DNA of 64,000 bases, taken from assembly GCF_027595985.1 (NCBI RefSeq), contig NC_073307.1, positions 15,077,627 through 15,141,626 of the forward strand, written 5' to 3'. A program made the translations under genes and the position numbers. This document shows, piece by piece, positions 22,098 through 33,121 of the stretch. The notes under the pieces were generated by a model. That model saw nothing but the letters and a program-made list of their open reading frames with translations, had not been told where the DNA came from and did no database searches. Source of the stretch: Sorex araneus. Its lineage: Eukaryota; Chordata; Mammalia; Eulipotyphla; Soricidae. Numbering within the stretch: the first letter of the stretch is position 1; every line of letters starts with the position of its first letter.

Positions 22098-22312
22098 CTG
22101 CCCACATGGGACAGCCTTGCAAGCTTCCCATGGTGTATTCATATGCTAACTCCAGTAACAAGCTGGATCCCATTCCCCTGACCCTGAAAGAGCCCCCAGT
22201 GCAACATTGTTAGGAGGACCGAGTCGAGATAGACTTCTAAGATCTCAAGGAAAGGACGACATGAGATGTTACTGAGCCCGCCCGAGAAATCAGTGATTAA
22301 CGGGATATTGTG
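22098..22312 (+). mobile_element. RTE-tailed SINE, diverged long form
   Basis: Headless copy with CAGCCTTGCAAGCTTCCCAT, CCCCTGACCCTGAAAGAGCC and a degenerate RTE end (GAGATGTTACTGAGCCCGC). It follows the duplicated unit at 21565-22041 and runs into an (AT)n tract. Confidence 0.6.
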
Positions 22313-22316
22313 ATTG

Positions 22317-22320
<4 letters not shown>

Positions 22321-22410
<90 letters not shown>
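22321..22410. repeat. (AT)n(AC)n(GT)n compound tract, self-complementary
   Basis: (AT)n at 22322-22362, (AC)n to about 22378, then (GT)n to about 22408. The AC/GT junction ACGT is the centre of a perfect inverted repeat. Confidence 0.95.
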
Positions 22411-22731
22411 TATGGACACATAGCAAGGGAGTGACACGTGGCCAAAGGTAACAGAGGAGAGTTGGTCTTCAGAACTGAGCTTACCTGGGACTGGGCGGAG
22501 TGGACAGTCCTTGGGGCAGCGTTGGCAGGAAGTGGGCACTCTGATGGTGGGTGTGGTGCTGGGAAGGTGCACTGCATGAAAGGGTCATGGGCAGCACTGT
22601 AAATCATGGCGCCTCAGGAAAAATGGGGAAAGCTTTGGGCAATGGGGTTAAATCCTGATTGTGAGAATCTAGGGCTGGCTGACGTACTGTCCTCTCATCC
22701 ACATTCATCCATGCCTGTACGCGTGTGCACA

Positions 22732-22751
22732 ACACACACACACACACACAC
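22732..22751. repeat. Short (CA)n tract
   Basis: Ten dinucleotides. Confidence 0.85.
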
Positions 22752-22901
22752 TATCCCTTCTCTGGACAGCCCTGGCACATTATAAACATAGGACACATCT
22801 GTCTTTATTGTATCTTCTGACCCACAAGAGGCATTTTCTGATTTCTATGTTATACAGTGAGGAGCTCTGGTGTGGAACAGTTTGCTAAAGGCGACCAGCA
22901 A

Positions 22902-23125
22902 GGGGCTGGAGCGATAGCACAGTGGGGAGGGCATTTGCCTTGCAAGTGGCCGACCCAGGTTTCGAGTCCCAGCATCCCATATGGTCCCCTGAGCACAGCC
23001 AGGAGTAATTCCTGAGTCCAGAGCCAGGAAGAACCCCTGTGTATCGCCGGGTGTGACCCAAAAAGCAAAATAATAATAATAATAACAACAATAACAACAA
23101 CAACAATAGTAATAATAATAATAAA
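22902..23125 (+). mobile_element. SOR-like SINE, young, long AAT/AAC tail
   Basis: The tail has expanded into (AAT)n/(AAC)n at 23068-23123. ACCAGCAAG flanks it. Confidence 0.92.
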
Positions 23126-23201
23126 GTCACCAGCAAGCAGGAAGAACTGGGTGGGGAAGTTTTGTTTACTTTTTCTGGTAATACTGCAGGCTGGGCAGAG
23201 A

Positions 23202-23515
23202 ATTCCATTCCATTCCATACCATTCCATTCCATTCCATTCCATTCCATTCCATTCCATTCCATTCCATTCCATTCCACACCATTCCAGTCTATTGCCATC
23301 CTATTCATTCCACTCTAACCCTCCCATTCTGCTCACTCCATTCCGTCCCACTGCACTCCATGGCACTCTGCTCCATCCTGCTTCCCTCTGTCCTGTTCCA
23401 TTCTGTTCTGTTCCACTCCATTCTTCTCCTCTCCGCTCCATTCCATTCCATTCTATCCCCCTCCACCCATTTCGTCCCACCTCACTCCCTTTCACTTCAT
23501 TCTGTCCCACTCAGC
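23202..23515. repeat. (CATTC)n pentanucleotide array, pure then degenerate
   Basis: Pure ATTCC units to about 23280, then about 230 bp in which the 5-bp period fades (CATTCTGTTC, CACTCC, CATTCC variants). It resembles GGAAT-type satellite sequence. Confidence 0.9.
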
Positions 23516-23737
23516 AAACACTCCCTGGCACATACTGTGTCTTGTAGGCCACAGAGACTGTGAGGTCACTGTGAGAGTCAGCTCCCCTCTGAGACTGCAC
23601 TGGGAGAGGTCCATGTAGGTAGTGTCACTGCCAGAAGTGCAAGGAGGCGGCCTGTGTATGAAATATGGGGGTAACTGGGGGTGAGGTACCTCACAACAGG
23701 ACTTGTCTAACTTGAGGCAAGAATGTTAGAAGGGACG

Positions 23738-23850
23738 TGGGAGAGGCAGAGAGACTGCATAGGGGTCAAGGTACCTGCCTTGCATGCAGCTGACCCCGGA
23801 TCGATCCCCAGCAACCTGTGTATGGTCCCTGAGCAAACATCAGCGCTTGC
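23738..23850 (+). mobile_element. SOR-like SINE, 3'-truncated, old
   Basis: GGCAGAGAGACTGCATAGGG to GTATGGTCCCTGAGCAAAC. Confidence 0.6.
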
Positions 23851-24049
23851 TGGCTTCCCTGGCAGCCAGGATGGGCCCCCAGAAGTTCCCTTCCTGGCAA
23901 CAGCCAGAGACACCCTTAACACTCTCAACACTTAGGAAATCCCCAAGGCTCTAGGGACTGTGAGGCAGGAACTATGATTTGAGGTCAAATATCCATGAGG
24001 AATATAGACTTTACGACATCTGGATCACCAAAATAAATATTTTTCTTTT

Positions 24050-24232
24050 CTTCCTTTAATTTTGGTTTTGGGGCTATAACCAGCAGTACTCAGGGATTGC
24101 TCCTGGCTCTGCACTCAGAGATCAATCTTGGGGGGGGGGGCTCAGGGGTCTATATGTGATGCCAGAGACTGACCCCAAGTCTGATACCTGCAAGGCAGTG
24201 CCTTATCTGTTGTATTATTACTCCAGCGCCGC
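24050..24232 (-). mobile_element. SOR-like SINE, old
   Basis: GGGGCTATAACCAGCAGTAC to TTATTACTCCAGCGCC. Confidence 0.75.
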
Positions 24233-24935
24233 CCCCCCACAACATCTTATAAATCACAGTATCATAGTAACTTCAAAGAAGGGACAATGAATTACCATGA
24301 GACGTCACGAGTTACCACGAATTACCAAGAATTACAATGAATTACTTACATTTTAGAAAACAGAAGTGCTGAAGCGCGAGTGGTAGTGGTCATATTAGAA
24401 GACATTTTTCATCTATAACTTTAGTCTTCTCTGATTTGATTTCTCTTCGCAATAACTTTATTATAGTTAAATCACATTAAATCTTGAAAAGATTCATTTC
24501 ACATCTGGCCCGGGGGAGAAGGGAAGGGTTTACATGCTAGCCAGCATTTCGTGGAATTGCCCGCAAACTGGAGGAAAATGGGCGGAATTATTCTGAAATG
24601 ATTTATAAATGCTATATACGGCCTAGTTGTTCAGAGGAAACAGGGTTCTGGCAGACATGGCTGGCAATTTCCCTGACTGATGCCGCCAATAAACACAAAT
24701 TTCATGTGTATCCTGTGTTGTGTTAACCCTTAGAGATCTAAAGAGGAGTGACCGAAACCGAGGCCACCAAGCCGGCTTGAGAGAACAGAGGCTAAAGGGA
24801 TAACTCTGACGCTCTACGAGGGGTGGAGAGGCGCAGAGCTGGGGGGAGGAAGGGGAAGGCTTGGTAGCGGCCAATGGCTTGCTCTGGGGGAACCTGACTT
24901 TGAACCGCAGGGAAAGGCTGGGGTGTGAGTGCAGG

Positions 24936-25060
24936 GGTCTTGCCAAGCCCAGCGCAATCTCCAGCACCACGCACGGTCCCCTGAGCACCACGAGGAGAGC
25001 CAGGAGCGAGCCCTGAGCACCGCTGGCCAAAGCCTCCCAGGACAGACAAGCACACAGACA
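24936..25060 (+). mobile_element. SOR-like SINE, 5'-truncated, old
   Basis: CCAGCACCACGCACGGTCCC and GCGAGCCCTGAGCACCGCTG. Confidence 0.65.
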
Positions 25061-25141
25061 GGGAGGAAAAGGATAAATGAGTGGAGAAGGCCCAGAGTCG
25101 ACATTCCAGGTGGATAACGGAGCCCGGCAAAGGGGAAGGAG

Positions 25142-25310
25142 GGGACCTGGAACGACAGCACAGCGGGTAGGGCGTTTGCCTTACACATGTCGACCTGGGT
25201 TCGATCCCCAGCATCCCATATGGTCCCCTAAGCACCTCCAGCAGGAGTAACCTGAGCATCGTTGGGTATGACTTCCCCTGCAAACCCACCCCCCCAAAAA
25301 AAAACAAAGA
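25142..25310 (+). mobile_element. SOR-like SINE
   Basis: GGACCTGGAACGACAGCACA head; the tail CCCCCCCAAAAAAAAAC is followed 20 bp on by an opposite-strand copy. Confidence 0.85.
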
Positions 25311-25327
25311 AGAGGGAGGGGGCCTTT

Positions 25328-25508
25328 ATTTATTTATTTATTTTTGCTTTTTGGATCACACCCAAAGATGCACAGGGTTACTCCTGGCTCTGCACTCAGG
25401 AATTACCCCTGGCGGTGCTCAGGGGACCATATGGGATGCTGGGAATCGAACCCGGGTCGACCACGTGCAAGGCAAATGCCCTACCCGCTGTGCTATCGCT
25501 CCAGCCCC
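25328..25508 (-). mobile_element. SOR-like SINE, young
   Basis: (TTTA)n tail, full length. Confidence 0.92.
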
Positions 25509-25818
25509 AGGGGTGGTGGGGGAGCTTTAGATGCATCACTGGACTGGGGGAAGGTGAGCACAGAAGAGGCAGGGAAGGGGCAGGAAAGGGGGGGCAGTGC
25601 GGGGTCCCCATGAACCTTGCACAGCGGGCTGTGGGCTGGAGGAGGAGGATGGAGGTGATAATGGACCGCCCCTACAGCTTCTCCCAGACCCTTGGGAGAA
25701 TAATTAACTGGATTTACTAGATTAACTAGATCATTTTTCCTAAAAGTCTGAAACAAATATTTGGCATAAACAAATGCCAGCTGTGTCAAAAACAGACAAA
25801 CAAAAACCCAAATCTTGA

Positions 25819-26010
25819 GGGGCTGGAGCGATAGCACAGTGGGTAGGGCATTTGCCTTGACCGCGGCTGACCTGGGTTCGATTCCCAGCATCCCATATGG
25901 TCCCCTGAGCACCGCCAGGAGTAATTCCTGAGTGCAAAGCCAGGAGTAACCCCAGTGCATCGCTGGGTGTGATCCAAAAAGGAAAAACAAAACAAAAAAA
26001 GACCCAAAAA
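25819..26010 (+). mobile_element. SOR-like SINE, young
   Basis: Full length, long A-rich tail. Confidence 0.9.
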
Positions 26011-26039
26011 AACCCTTCAACCTCTGAATGCCATAGCCT

Positions 26040-26170
26040 TTTGTTTTGTTTTCCTGTTTGGGGTCACACCTGACAGTGCTCTGCACTTAGGGATCACTTC
26101 TGTGGGCTCCGGGGACCATATGGCGGGGTGTGGGGCTGGGGATCAAGCCTGGGTCAGCTCTGTGAATGGT
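26040..26170 (-). mobile_element. SOR-like SINE, old, head missing
   Basis: GGGGTCACACCTGACAGTGC to GATCAAGCCTGGGTCAGC. Confidence 0.65.
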
Positions 26171-26663
26171 CAGTAATCGGGTCACTGTCCACACAGGTGT
26201 GTAAAGCACGTGGCTGTATCTGCAGGCCTGTTTCTAGAAAAGAAACTCATCACACTTATCCTCTCTACCCTGAAATGCGGAATGGGGTGGGGGTTAGGGC
26301 AGGTAGGATCTTCTTGCCAAAGTACCCATCTGTCCTGATTAAATTTCCTCCGATGTGATCACTTACCTTTTTCATTTCTTTTTCCCCCCAGACAAGCAAC
26401 AGAAGAGTTGTTTCGCCAGCTGGGTGTGTGCTTCTGGGGAAGTTGGCCTTTCATCTGGGCTCTGTAGATCTGGGCGGCGACCAGCTCTTTCCTCGGACAG
26501 CTAGTCCCGAACCGTTTCCATAACCGTGTGTTTGGGGGGAAAGGCTTTAAGTTTCCTGAAGTTTAAACCCAGTTTGCCAGATTACCAAGTCTGGTTTTGT
26601 TATGGGGTCACACCACTTTTTCCTTTTTCTGTCTCTGTGTCTCCTGGTTGTGCTAAGAAAAAT

Positions 26664-27040
26664 CTTCCTTCCTCCCTCCCTCCCTCCCTCCCTCCCTCCC
26701 TCCCTCCCTCCCTCCCTCCCTCCCTTCCTTCCTTCCTTCCTTCCTTCCTTCCTTCCTTCCTTCCTTCCTTCCTCCCTTCGTTCCTTCCTCCCTTCCTCCC
26801 TTCCTCTCTCCCTTTCTCCCTCCCTCCCTCCCTCCCTCCCTCCCTCCCTCCCTCCCTCCCTCCCTCTCTTCCTTCCTTCCTTCCTTCCTTCCTTCCTTCC
26901 TTCCTTCCTTCCTTCCTTCCTTCCTTCCTTCCTTCCTTCCTTCCTTCCTCCCTTCCTTCCTCCCTCCCTTCCTCCCTCCCTTCCTCCCTCCCTCCCTTCC
27001 TCCCTCCCTTCCTCCCTCTCTCCCTCCCTGCCTCCCTCTT
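26664..27040. repeat. (CCTT)n/(CCCT)n polypyrimidine tract
   Basis: About 375 bp with almost no purines on the plus strand, in alternating CCCT and CCTT blocks. Confidence 0.95.
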
Positions 27041-27661
27041 GTGCTCCCACATTCTAACCCTTTATTTCCCTGCCCTACTAAATATCTTTGAAATAAAAAA
27101 AAGGCTCCATAAGTTCATTGTTTTTCAATTATTTCCTCAGTGCACAACTTCTGCCCTCTCTTCAGACAGTGGTGAAAAGCGATAAGCATGAGATGGAACC
27201 AACATAAAAAGGAACCAGGAGAGACCTTTGTTCTTCCCCAGGCCACCTGGGCCCTGCTTCCTCCTCTCTGCCGTCTCCGCCCGCGTCTGTACCCCTGTAG
27301 CGCTCTGGGGGAAAGTGCTTTCGAGATAGATGTTTTAGTGACTGTTAACCTGAATTGATAACCTGCACTGGGATTACATATTTAGAAGCTGAGGAGAAAC
27401 CCCATCAAACCTTCCATAAATAACACGAATATTAAACGTCCAACACACGTAACCCAGTTCGCAGTCTCCTGTGACTGGGCCGAGCTCTGCGAACGCATCA
27501 GACGCCAAAGGAACGTTGGTCACCTGCCAGCTTCGGACATGAGTGCTGAAGTAATCTGTTTCCTTCCGCCGGACAACTAGGGAGTACATGTTGGAAAAAA
27601 CTTAAAGGCAATCCTTTCAGAAACTCATCTGTCAACTTACATATTAATTACTCTTCCTACT

Positions 27662-27842
27662 GGGCCCAAGACAAGTTAAGGCACTTGCTTTGCATCCTGC
27701 TGACCCAGTTCGAGTCCCCAGCACCACATATTGTCCCCTAGGCACTGCCAGGGGTGGTCACCCTTGAGCACAGAGCCAGGAACAAGCCCCTCAGCACTGC
27801 CAGTGGCAGCCCCGAAACTGAAAACAAAACAAAACAAAAAGG
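27662..27842 (+). mobile_element. SOR-like SINE, old
   Basis: CTGACCCAGTTCGAGTCCCC; ends in (CAAAA)n touching the next, opposite-strand copy, giving an inverted pair. Confidence 0.75.
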
Positions 27843-27846
27843 AATT

Positions 27847-28033
27847 CTTTTTTTTTTTTTTTTTTTTTGCTTTTTGGGTCACACCCAGTGATGCACAGGG
27901 GTTACTCCTGGCTTTGCACTCAGGAATTACCCCTGGTGGTGCTCGGGAGACCATATGGGATGCTGGGAATCGAACCCGGGTCCGCTGCGTGCAAGGCAAA
28001 CGCCCTACCCGCTGTGCTATTACTCCAACCCCT
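27847..28033 (-). mobile_element. SOR-like SINE, young
   Basis: First of two same-strand young copies in a row. Confidence 0.92.
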
Positions 28034-28046
28034 CTGCAGGAAGACT

Positions 28047-28217
28047 TTTTTTTTTCTTTTTGGGTCACACCCAGCAATGCTTAAGGGTCACTCCTGGCTC
28101 TGCACTCAGGAATTACCCCAGCCATGCTTGGGGGACCATATGGGATGCTGGGAATCAAACCTGGGTCAACTGGCGTGCAAGGCAAACGCCCTCCCCACTG
28201 TGCTATCACTCCAGCCC
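28047..28217 (-). mobile_element. SOR-like SINE, young, short TSD
   Basis: AGACTTTTT at both ends. Confidence 0.9.
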
Positions 28218-28679
28218 AGACTTTTTATCACAAACCCTTCACGACTAACAGAATTAATACCAGGTACTATCCAGTCACTAGTTAAATTTCCCTGATCATT
28301 TAAAAATACCTTCCAGGTTAGTTCATGCAAATTAGGGTCCAAAGTCTGTGCTGAAGACCCCATCCCGTGGTCTGTGTGAAGCATGAGGCCGCAGGAGACC
28401 GTCTCCTGGTGCTGCTGGTCTTGCGTCTAGGACACACATCACTACCGTCCCCCACTGTGGAAGAAACCAACCTGGCTTTAGGATGTCCCTCGGCGACAAG
28501 AGTCTGGGTGCGTCCTCCTGGTGCATTTATCTGCTCTCCCACGGGCTAGAGGGAGCAGCTGATTAGATTCAGTTGCACCTTTCTGGTGGGGTAATTTTTT
28601 TTTTTTTAATATAGGAGTGATTCAGGCACTCATTGAGCAAACTGAAACAGGCATGAACTCCATATTACTTTTTAATTTT

Positions 28680-29270
28680 CTTGAATTTTATTGAATATTG
28701 GTGAGATAGACCATTACATAGCTGCTCATGATTGGGTTTCGGTCAGACAATGATCCAACACCCATCTCTCCACCAGTGTACACCTCCCACCACCAATGTT
28801 CCCCACCCCCACCCCGTTTCCCTCCCACCATCCCCCAACACCCCACCCCCACACCAGCCTTCCTCTATGGGAGGCTCTTTCCTTCTTGCTCTCTCCTCTT
28901 CCTTTTGTGCATTGTAGTTTGCAATACAGGTGCTAAGAGGTCACCGTGTTTGCTCAGGGCATTCAGTATTTTTATCCGGACGGCAAGGCTAGAGCAGCGT
29001 TTTAACTGGGTGACAGCTTTGAAGTGTGGACATGAACGTGACGGTGGCAGGGTGATTTCACGGCCATCAGCGTGGCGACATGCGCACGACCTGTCGATTG
29101 TTCCACCCTTAGACACCTGGGGTAGATTAGGGGATGCGGGCAGACCCCTATTCCACCCTGATGGCCCGAGAATCCACCAACAGGTCCTGCCTGGATCTAC
29201 TATTCCCATCATTCTTTCTCTATTCATCAACTCGGAATCTTTCGAGAGCAGGAACTCCCCATCATCAACC
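28680..29270 (-). mobile_element. L1-tailed retroelement, minus strand
   Basis: Reverse complement ends in the L1 tail (GATGGGTGTTGGATCATTG, ATATTCAATAAAATTC) and contains TATTGCAAACTACAATGCAC followed by a purine-rich stretch. About 300 bp of non-L1-like sequence precedes it, so it may be another chimeric copy. The right boundary is uncertain. Confidence 0.65.
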
Positions 29271-29278
29271 AGAATTTC

Positions 29279-29545
29279 TTTTTTATTTTTATTTTATTGA
29301 ATCACCATGAGATAGTTACAAGCTTTCCTGTCTGAGTTACAATCACACAATGATCAAACACCCATCCCTCCACCAGTGCACATTCCCCACCACCAATATC
29401 CCGGTATACCCCCCCTTTCCTACCCTCCCCCTGCCTCCATGGCAGACAATATTCCCCATACTCTCTCTCTACTTTGGGGCATTATGGCTTGCAGCACAGA
29501 CACTGAGAGGCCATCATGTTTGGTCATTATCTACTTTCGGCATCT
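29279..29545 (-). mobile_element. L1 3'-end fragment, minus strand
   Basis: Same tail (GGAGGGATGGGTGTTTGATC, GGTGATTCAATAAAATAAAA) placed directly beside the 28680-29270 copy. An A-rich tail lies at the left edge. Confidence 0.75.
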
Positions 29546-29561
29546 CCCACCCCGACTGGTA

Positions 29562-29709
29562 TATCCAGCAGTGATCAGGAGCTCCTCCTAGCTCTGCACG
29601 CAGGGATCATTCTTGGCAATGCTCAGGGCCGTGTGGGGTGCTGGGGATTAAACCCAGGTTGGCCACATGCACGGCAAGTCCCTTCCTGGAGTACGATCTC
29701 GCCAGCCTT
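29562..29709 (-). mobile_element. SOR-like SINE, old
   Basis: ATCCAGCAGTGATCAGGAGC; follows L1 tail sequence without a gap, so the L1 piece probably truncated it. Confidence 0.65.
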
Positions 29710-30387
29710 CAGGATCCTAGTTTTTGTGCTGTTATGAAATTTCAACCCTAACCCAACCGGAATTTCCTGAGGTTGGAAATGCGTGTTCCAAGGCAGCGGG
29801 GGGCTGGTGCAGCGAAAGCAGTGCGTCTGCTTCTGTCTGTGCCCATGGGAGCGGCTGAGGGCAGCCAAGGCTGGGGTGGCCCCTGCCGTCCTCCTCCCGC
29901 AGCTCCTGCGAGGCCAAGTTCTCGATCCCCTCCAGCCTGTGGCCTGACTCTACTCTCCAGAGGGTACTGCTTGGTTTCGCGTGTGGAACTCGAGCAGCCC
30001 GGAGCCTGGGGGAGCCGGAGGGCTCCGGAGGGGTATGCCGTGACCTGCAGCGCTGTCTGGAGCCAGCTCAGAGGCATGAACACGGATTACACGGAACCTC
30101 GAGTGTGGACGCTCAAACACCGTCATGGTGGTCCTCGCACCTCCCCTTACCACTCGCTGAGCCTCTCAGCCTTGACTCTCTCACGCGCCCTGGTCTCAGC
30201 AGAAATCGCAGCTGCCACCACAGCTCAACCTTCTTCCAAGCTGAAGCCCTTCACACGTCTGAACTTGACAACAAGCCCAGCTGAGTTCACCTCTGGCCTT
30301 TCCAGAGTGTGTGGGAGCTGCGAAGCATGTGGGGGCGTCGGGACAGCCCCGTCCCTAGCACCGTGGGGGTCTTGCCTGATCCTGAGC

Positions 30388-30460
30388 CGGGGATGTGGCT
30401 CAGAGGCAGAGCACTTGCCTTGCATGCGTGAGTGCCCTGGGTTCGACCCCTAAAACTACA
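30388..30460 (+). mobile_element. ID-like short tRNA element
   Basis: GGGGATGTGGCTCAGAGGCA, AGCACTTGCCTTGCATGCG, GGGTTCGACCCC. The best-preserved copy, with intact A and B boxes, lying against the 5' end of an L1. Confidence 0.65.
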
Positions 30461-31052
30461 CACAAATACATGAAAATAATCATTATCAGATGTTGCCGTC
30501 ACAGGAAGAAAACCTCCAACCCAATCAAAAAATGGGGAGAAGAAATGAACAGAAACTTTCTCAAAGAAGAAATTCAGATGGCCAAAAGGCACATGAGAAA
30601 ATGCTCTTCATCACTAATCATCAGGGAGATGCAGATCAAAACAACTATGAGATACCGTAATCTCACACCAGAGACTGGCTCACATCCAAAAGAACACGAG
30701 CAACCAGTGCTGGCGCGGACGCGGGGAGAAAGGGACTCTCCTTTACTGCTGGTGGGAATGCCGACTGGCCCAGTCTTTTGGGAAAACAGTATGGGCATTC
30801 CTCAAAAAAACAGAAATTGAGCTCCCATTTGACCCAGCAATACCACTATTAGCAATATACCCTGGGGGCTCCAAAACACACAGCAGAAACACCACTTGCA
30901 CTCCCATGTTCACTGCAGCGCTATTCACAATAGCCAGAACCTGGAAACAACTGAGTGCCTGATAACGGACAACTGGATAAACCATGGCACATCTACACAA
31001 TGGACTACTATACAGCTGTTAGGAAAAATGAAGCCATGAAACCTGCCTGTAA

Positions 31053-31225
31053 ATGCTTTTTTTTTTTTTTGGGTCACACCCAGCGATGTTCAGGGGTTAC
31101 TCCTGGCTTTGCACTCAGGAATTACTCCTGGCAGTGCTTGGGGGACCATATGGGATGCCGGGGATCGAACCCGGGTCGGCCGCGTGCAAGGCAAACGCCC
31201 TACCCGCTGTGCTATCGCTCCGGCC
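31053..31225 (-). mobile_element. SOR-like SINE inside L1, 15-bp TSD
   Basis: ACCTGCCTGTAAATG precedes the poly-T and follows GGCCCC, so insertion into the L1 is certain. Close to consensus. Confidence 0.96.
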
Positions 31226-31321
31226 CCACCTGCCTGTAAATGGATTTGACATAGAGAGTATCATGCTGGGTGAAATGAGTCAGAAGGGATCGATACAGAA
31301 TGACTGCATTCATTTGTGATT

Positions 31322-31328
31322 GCACACA

Positions 31329-31364
<36 letters not shown>
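31322..31364. repeat. (CA)n microsatellite inside L1
   Basis: Within the L1 copy at 30495-32130, between the ORF2 end and the purine tract. Confidence 0.95.
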
Positions 31365-31366
<2 letters not shown>

Positions 31367-31607
31367 GTACAAGACTAATACTCAAGGCCAAGAAAAAAAA
31401 AAAACAGGGGCCAGGAGGACTGTCAATGGTTGGATCTATCACAAGTCTGTGGGGGGCAGAGAGTAGGTAAAATAGAGAAGGAACCAGTATGACAACAATA
31501 GTTGGAGATAATTATTCTGGATATGAGCTGAGTGTTGAAAGTAGGTGAAGGGATATATATATATGTAACCTTTCAGCATCTGTATTGCAAAGCACAATGC
31601 CCAAAGA

Positions 31608-31950
31608 GGGGGGGAGAGAGGGTGGGGAGAGAGAGGGAGAGAGGGGGGAGAGAGGGGGGAGGGAGGGGGGAGAGAGGGGGGAGAGAGAGGGAGAGAGAGG
31701 AGAGAGGGGGGGAGAGAGGGAGAGAGAGGAGAGAGGGGGGAGAGGGGGAGAGAGGGGGGAGAGAGGGGGGAGAGGGGGAGAGAGGGGGGAGAGAGGGGGG
31801 AGAGAGATAGAGGGAAAGAGAGGGAGAGAGAGGAGGGAGAGAGGAGGGAGAGAGGGAGAGAGAGGAGAGAGGGGGGAGAGGGAGAGAGAGAGGGGGGAGA
31901 GGGGAGAGAGGGGGGGAGAGAGGGAGAGGGAGAGAGAGGGAGAGAGGGTA
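31608..31950. repeat. GGGAGA-rich polypurine tract in L1 3' UTR
   Basis: 340 bp of G and A with many runs of three to seven G, in the L1 sense strand. Confidence 0.95.
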
Positions 31951-32151
31951 CCTACCACAGAGGCAGAGGCAGGCTGGGACAGGGCATTGCGGGGAGGGTA
32001 ACTGGGGACGCTGGTGCTGGGAAGGGTACACTGGTGGAGGGATGGGTGTTGGAGCACTGTATGACTGACACCCAATCATGAACAGCTTTGTAAGGGTCTA
32101 TCTCACAGTGATTCAATTAAAAAAAATATCTTTCTTTTAGTTGAAAGGGCT

Positions 32152-32385
32152 GGGCTGGAGCGATAGCACAGCGGGTAGGGCGTTTGCCTTGCACTCGGCC
32201 AACTCGGGTTCGATTCGTCTGAGAGCCCGGCAAGCTACCGAGAGTATCCCGCCCACAAGGCAGAGCCTGGCAAGCTCCCCGTCACGTATCTGATATGCCA
32301 AAACCAGTAACAAGCCTCACAATGGAGATGTTACTGGTGCCCACTTGAGCAAATCGATGAGCAACGGGAGGACAGTGACAGTTGA
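32152..32385 (+). mobile_element. RTE-tailed SINE with target-site duplication
   Basis: GTTGAAAGGGCTGG occurs on both sides, the left copy just before the head and the right copy directly after GACAGTGACA. The copy is young and lacks a poly-A tail. Confidence 0.8.
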
Positions 32386-33121
32386 AAGGGCTGGAAAGAA
32401 ACTAGAAACAAATTATCTAAGTTTAAAGTTTGAAAAAAGACATTGCCTGGGTACAGTGGTTAGGGTGCACGACTAGCATACACTAGCCGTGGGCTTGGTT
32501 CTCAGGTGCCACATGCTCTCTAAACACCAGTGGAGGGGGGAGTCCTCCTGCAGGACCCCAGTGCCATGGGGTGTGGTCTTGGGCGCCCCCCAGCACTCCC
32601 AGGGTGGTGTGGGTAAGCCCTAGCACCACCACATCCTCGGGTCCTTGCAGTGAACCACTGGCCGGGGTGGCCAAGAATTGCCAGTGGGGCTCCCACGCCT
32701 GCTGGGCACCGCCTGCCAGGCCCCTCCCCCACCCCCAAAGATACTGTCTAAACCACTTCCTACTGCTCACTCCATGGTTTCACCACTGAGCACCCTACAG
32801 CAAGTCTAGAACAGCAAACACTCGAGCAGAATGTTCTCTGTGGATGTTCAAGAGCGGTGCTCAGCCGCTGGGGTTCGGACGGCAAGGGGAATATCATTAC
32901 TATTCCAGCAGGCTACTTCCATACCCTTTATCAAGCTGATGATGTGCCTGGACTCCGCAGAGACATTCGAAGCTCTACCCTGCTCCCTGATTTGCTCCTC
33001 CAGGATTCAAGGAAAGAAAATTGGCTTTCATCCTAAGACCAGTTTGTTCACTGACTTTCATGTGCCTTTCTTGTTCCCACATGTACTTAAAACTTTTTTC
33101 CTCTTGAAATATTTATAAGGT

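Larger units (their letters stand above)
30495..32130 (+). mobile_element. L1, 5'-truncated, ORF2 C-terminus plus 3' UTR
   Basis: Encodes the L1 ORF2 C-terminal region in broken frames ([29 protein letters not shown]), then a 3' UTR with an (AT)n run at 31547-31565 and a 340-bp GGGAGA-rich tract at 31608-31950. The terminus is CAGTGATTCAATTAAAAAA. A SINE interrupts it at 31053-31225, and a (CA)n tract lies at 31322-31364. Confidence 0.9.

Noticed and set aside
23161..23563. Serine/isoleucine-rich frame of 133 codons
   Set aside because: Translation of the (CATTC)n array.
26526..27185. 219-codon open frame of SLPPSLPP repeats and its antisense EGGREGG partner
   Set aside because: Direct translation of the CCTT/CCCT microsatellite.
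27374..27589. 71-codon minus-strand frame with VRRKETDYFSTHVRSWQ
   Set aside because: Single open frame of chance length, no splice-consistent neighbours, no recognised homology.
28225..28427. Open minus-strand block (NLHELTWKVFLNDQGNLTSD) with a possible CTAG acceptor
   Set aside because: Runs straight into a SINE without a donor, has no family I recognise and no partner exon.
30388..30460. Functional tRNA gene
   Set aside because: A and B boxes are present, but the sequence lacks a complete cloverleaf and discriminator and belongs to a repeated short SINE-like class.
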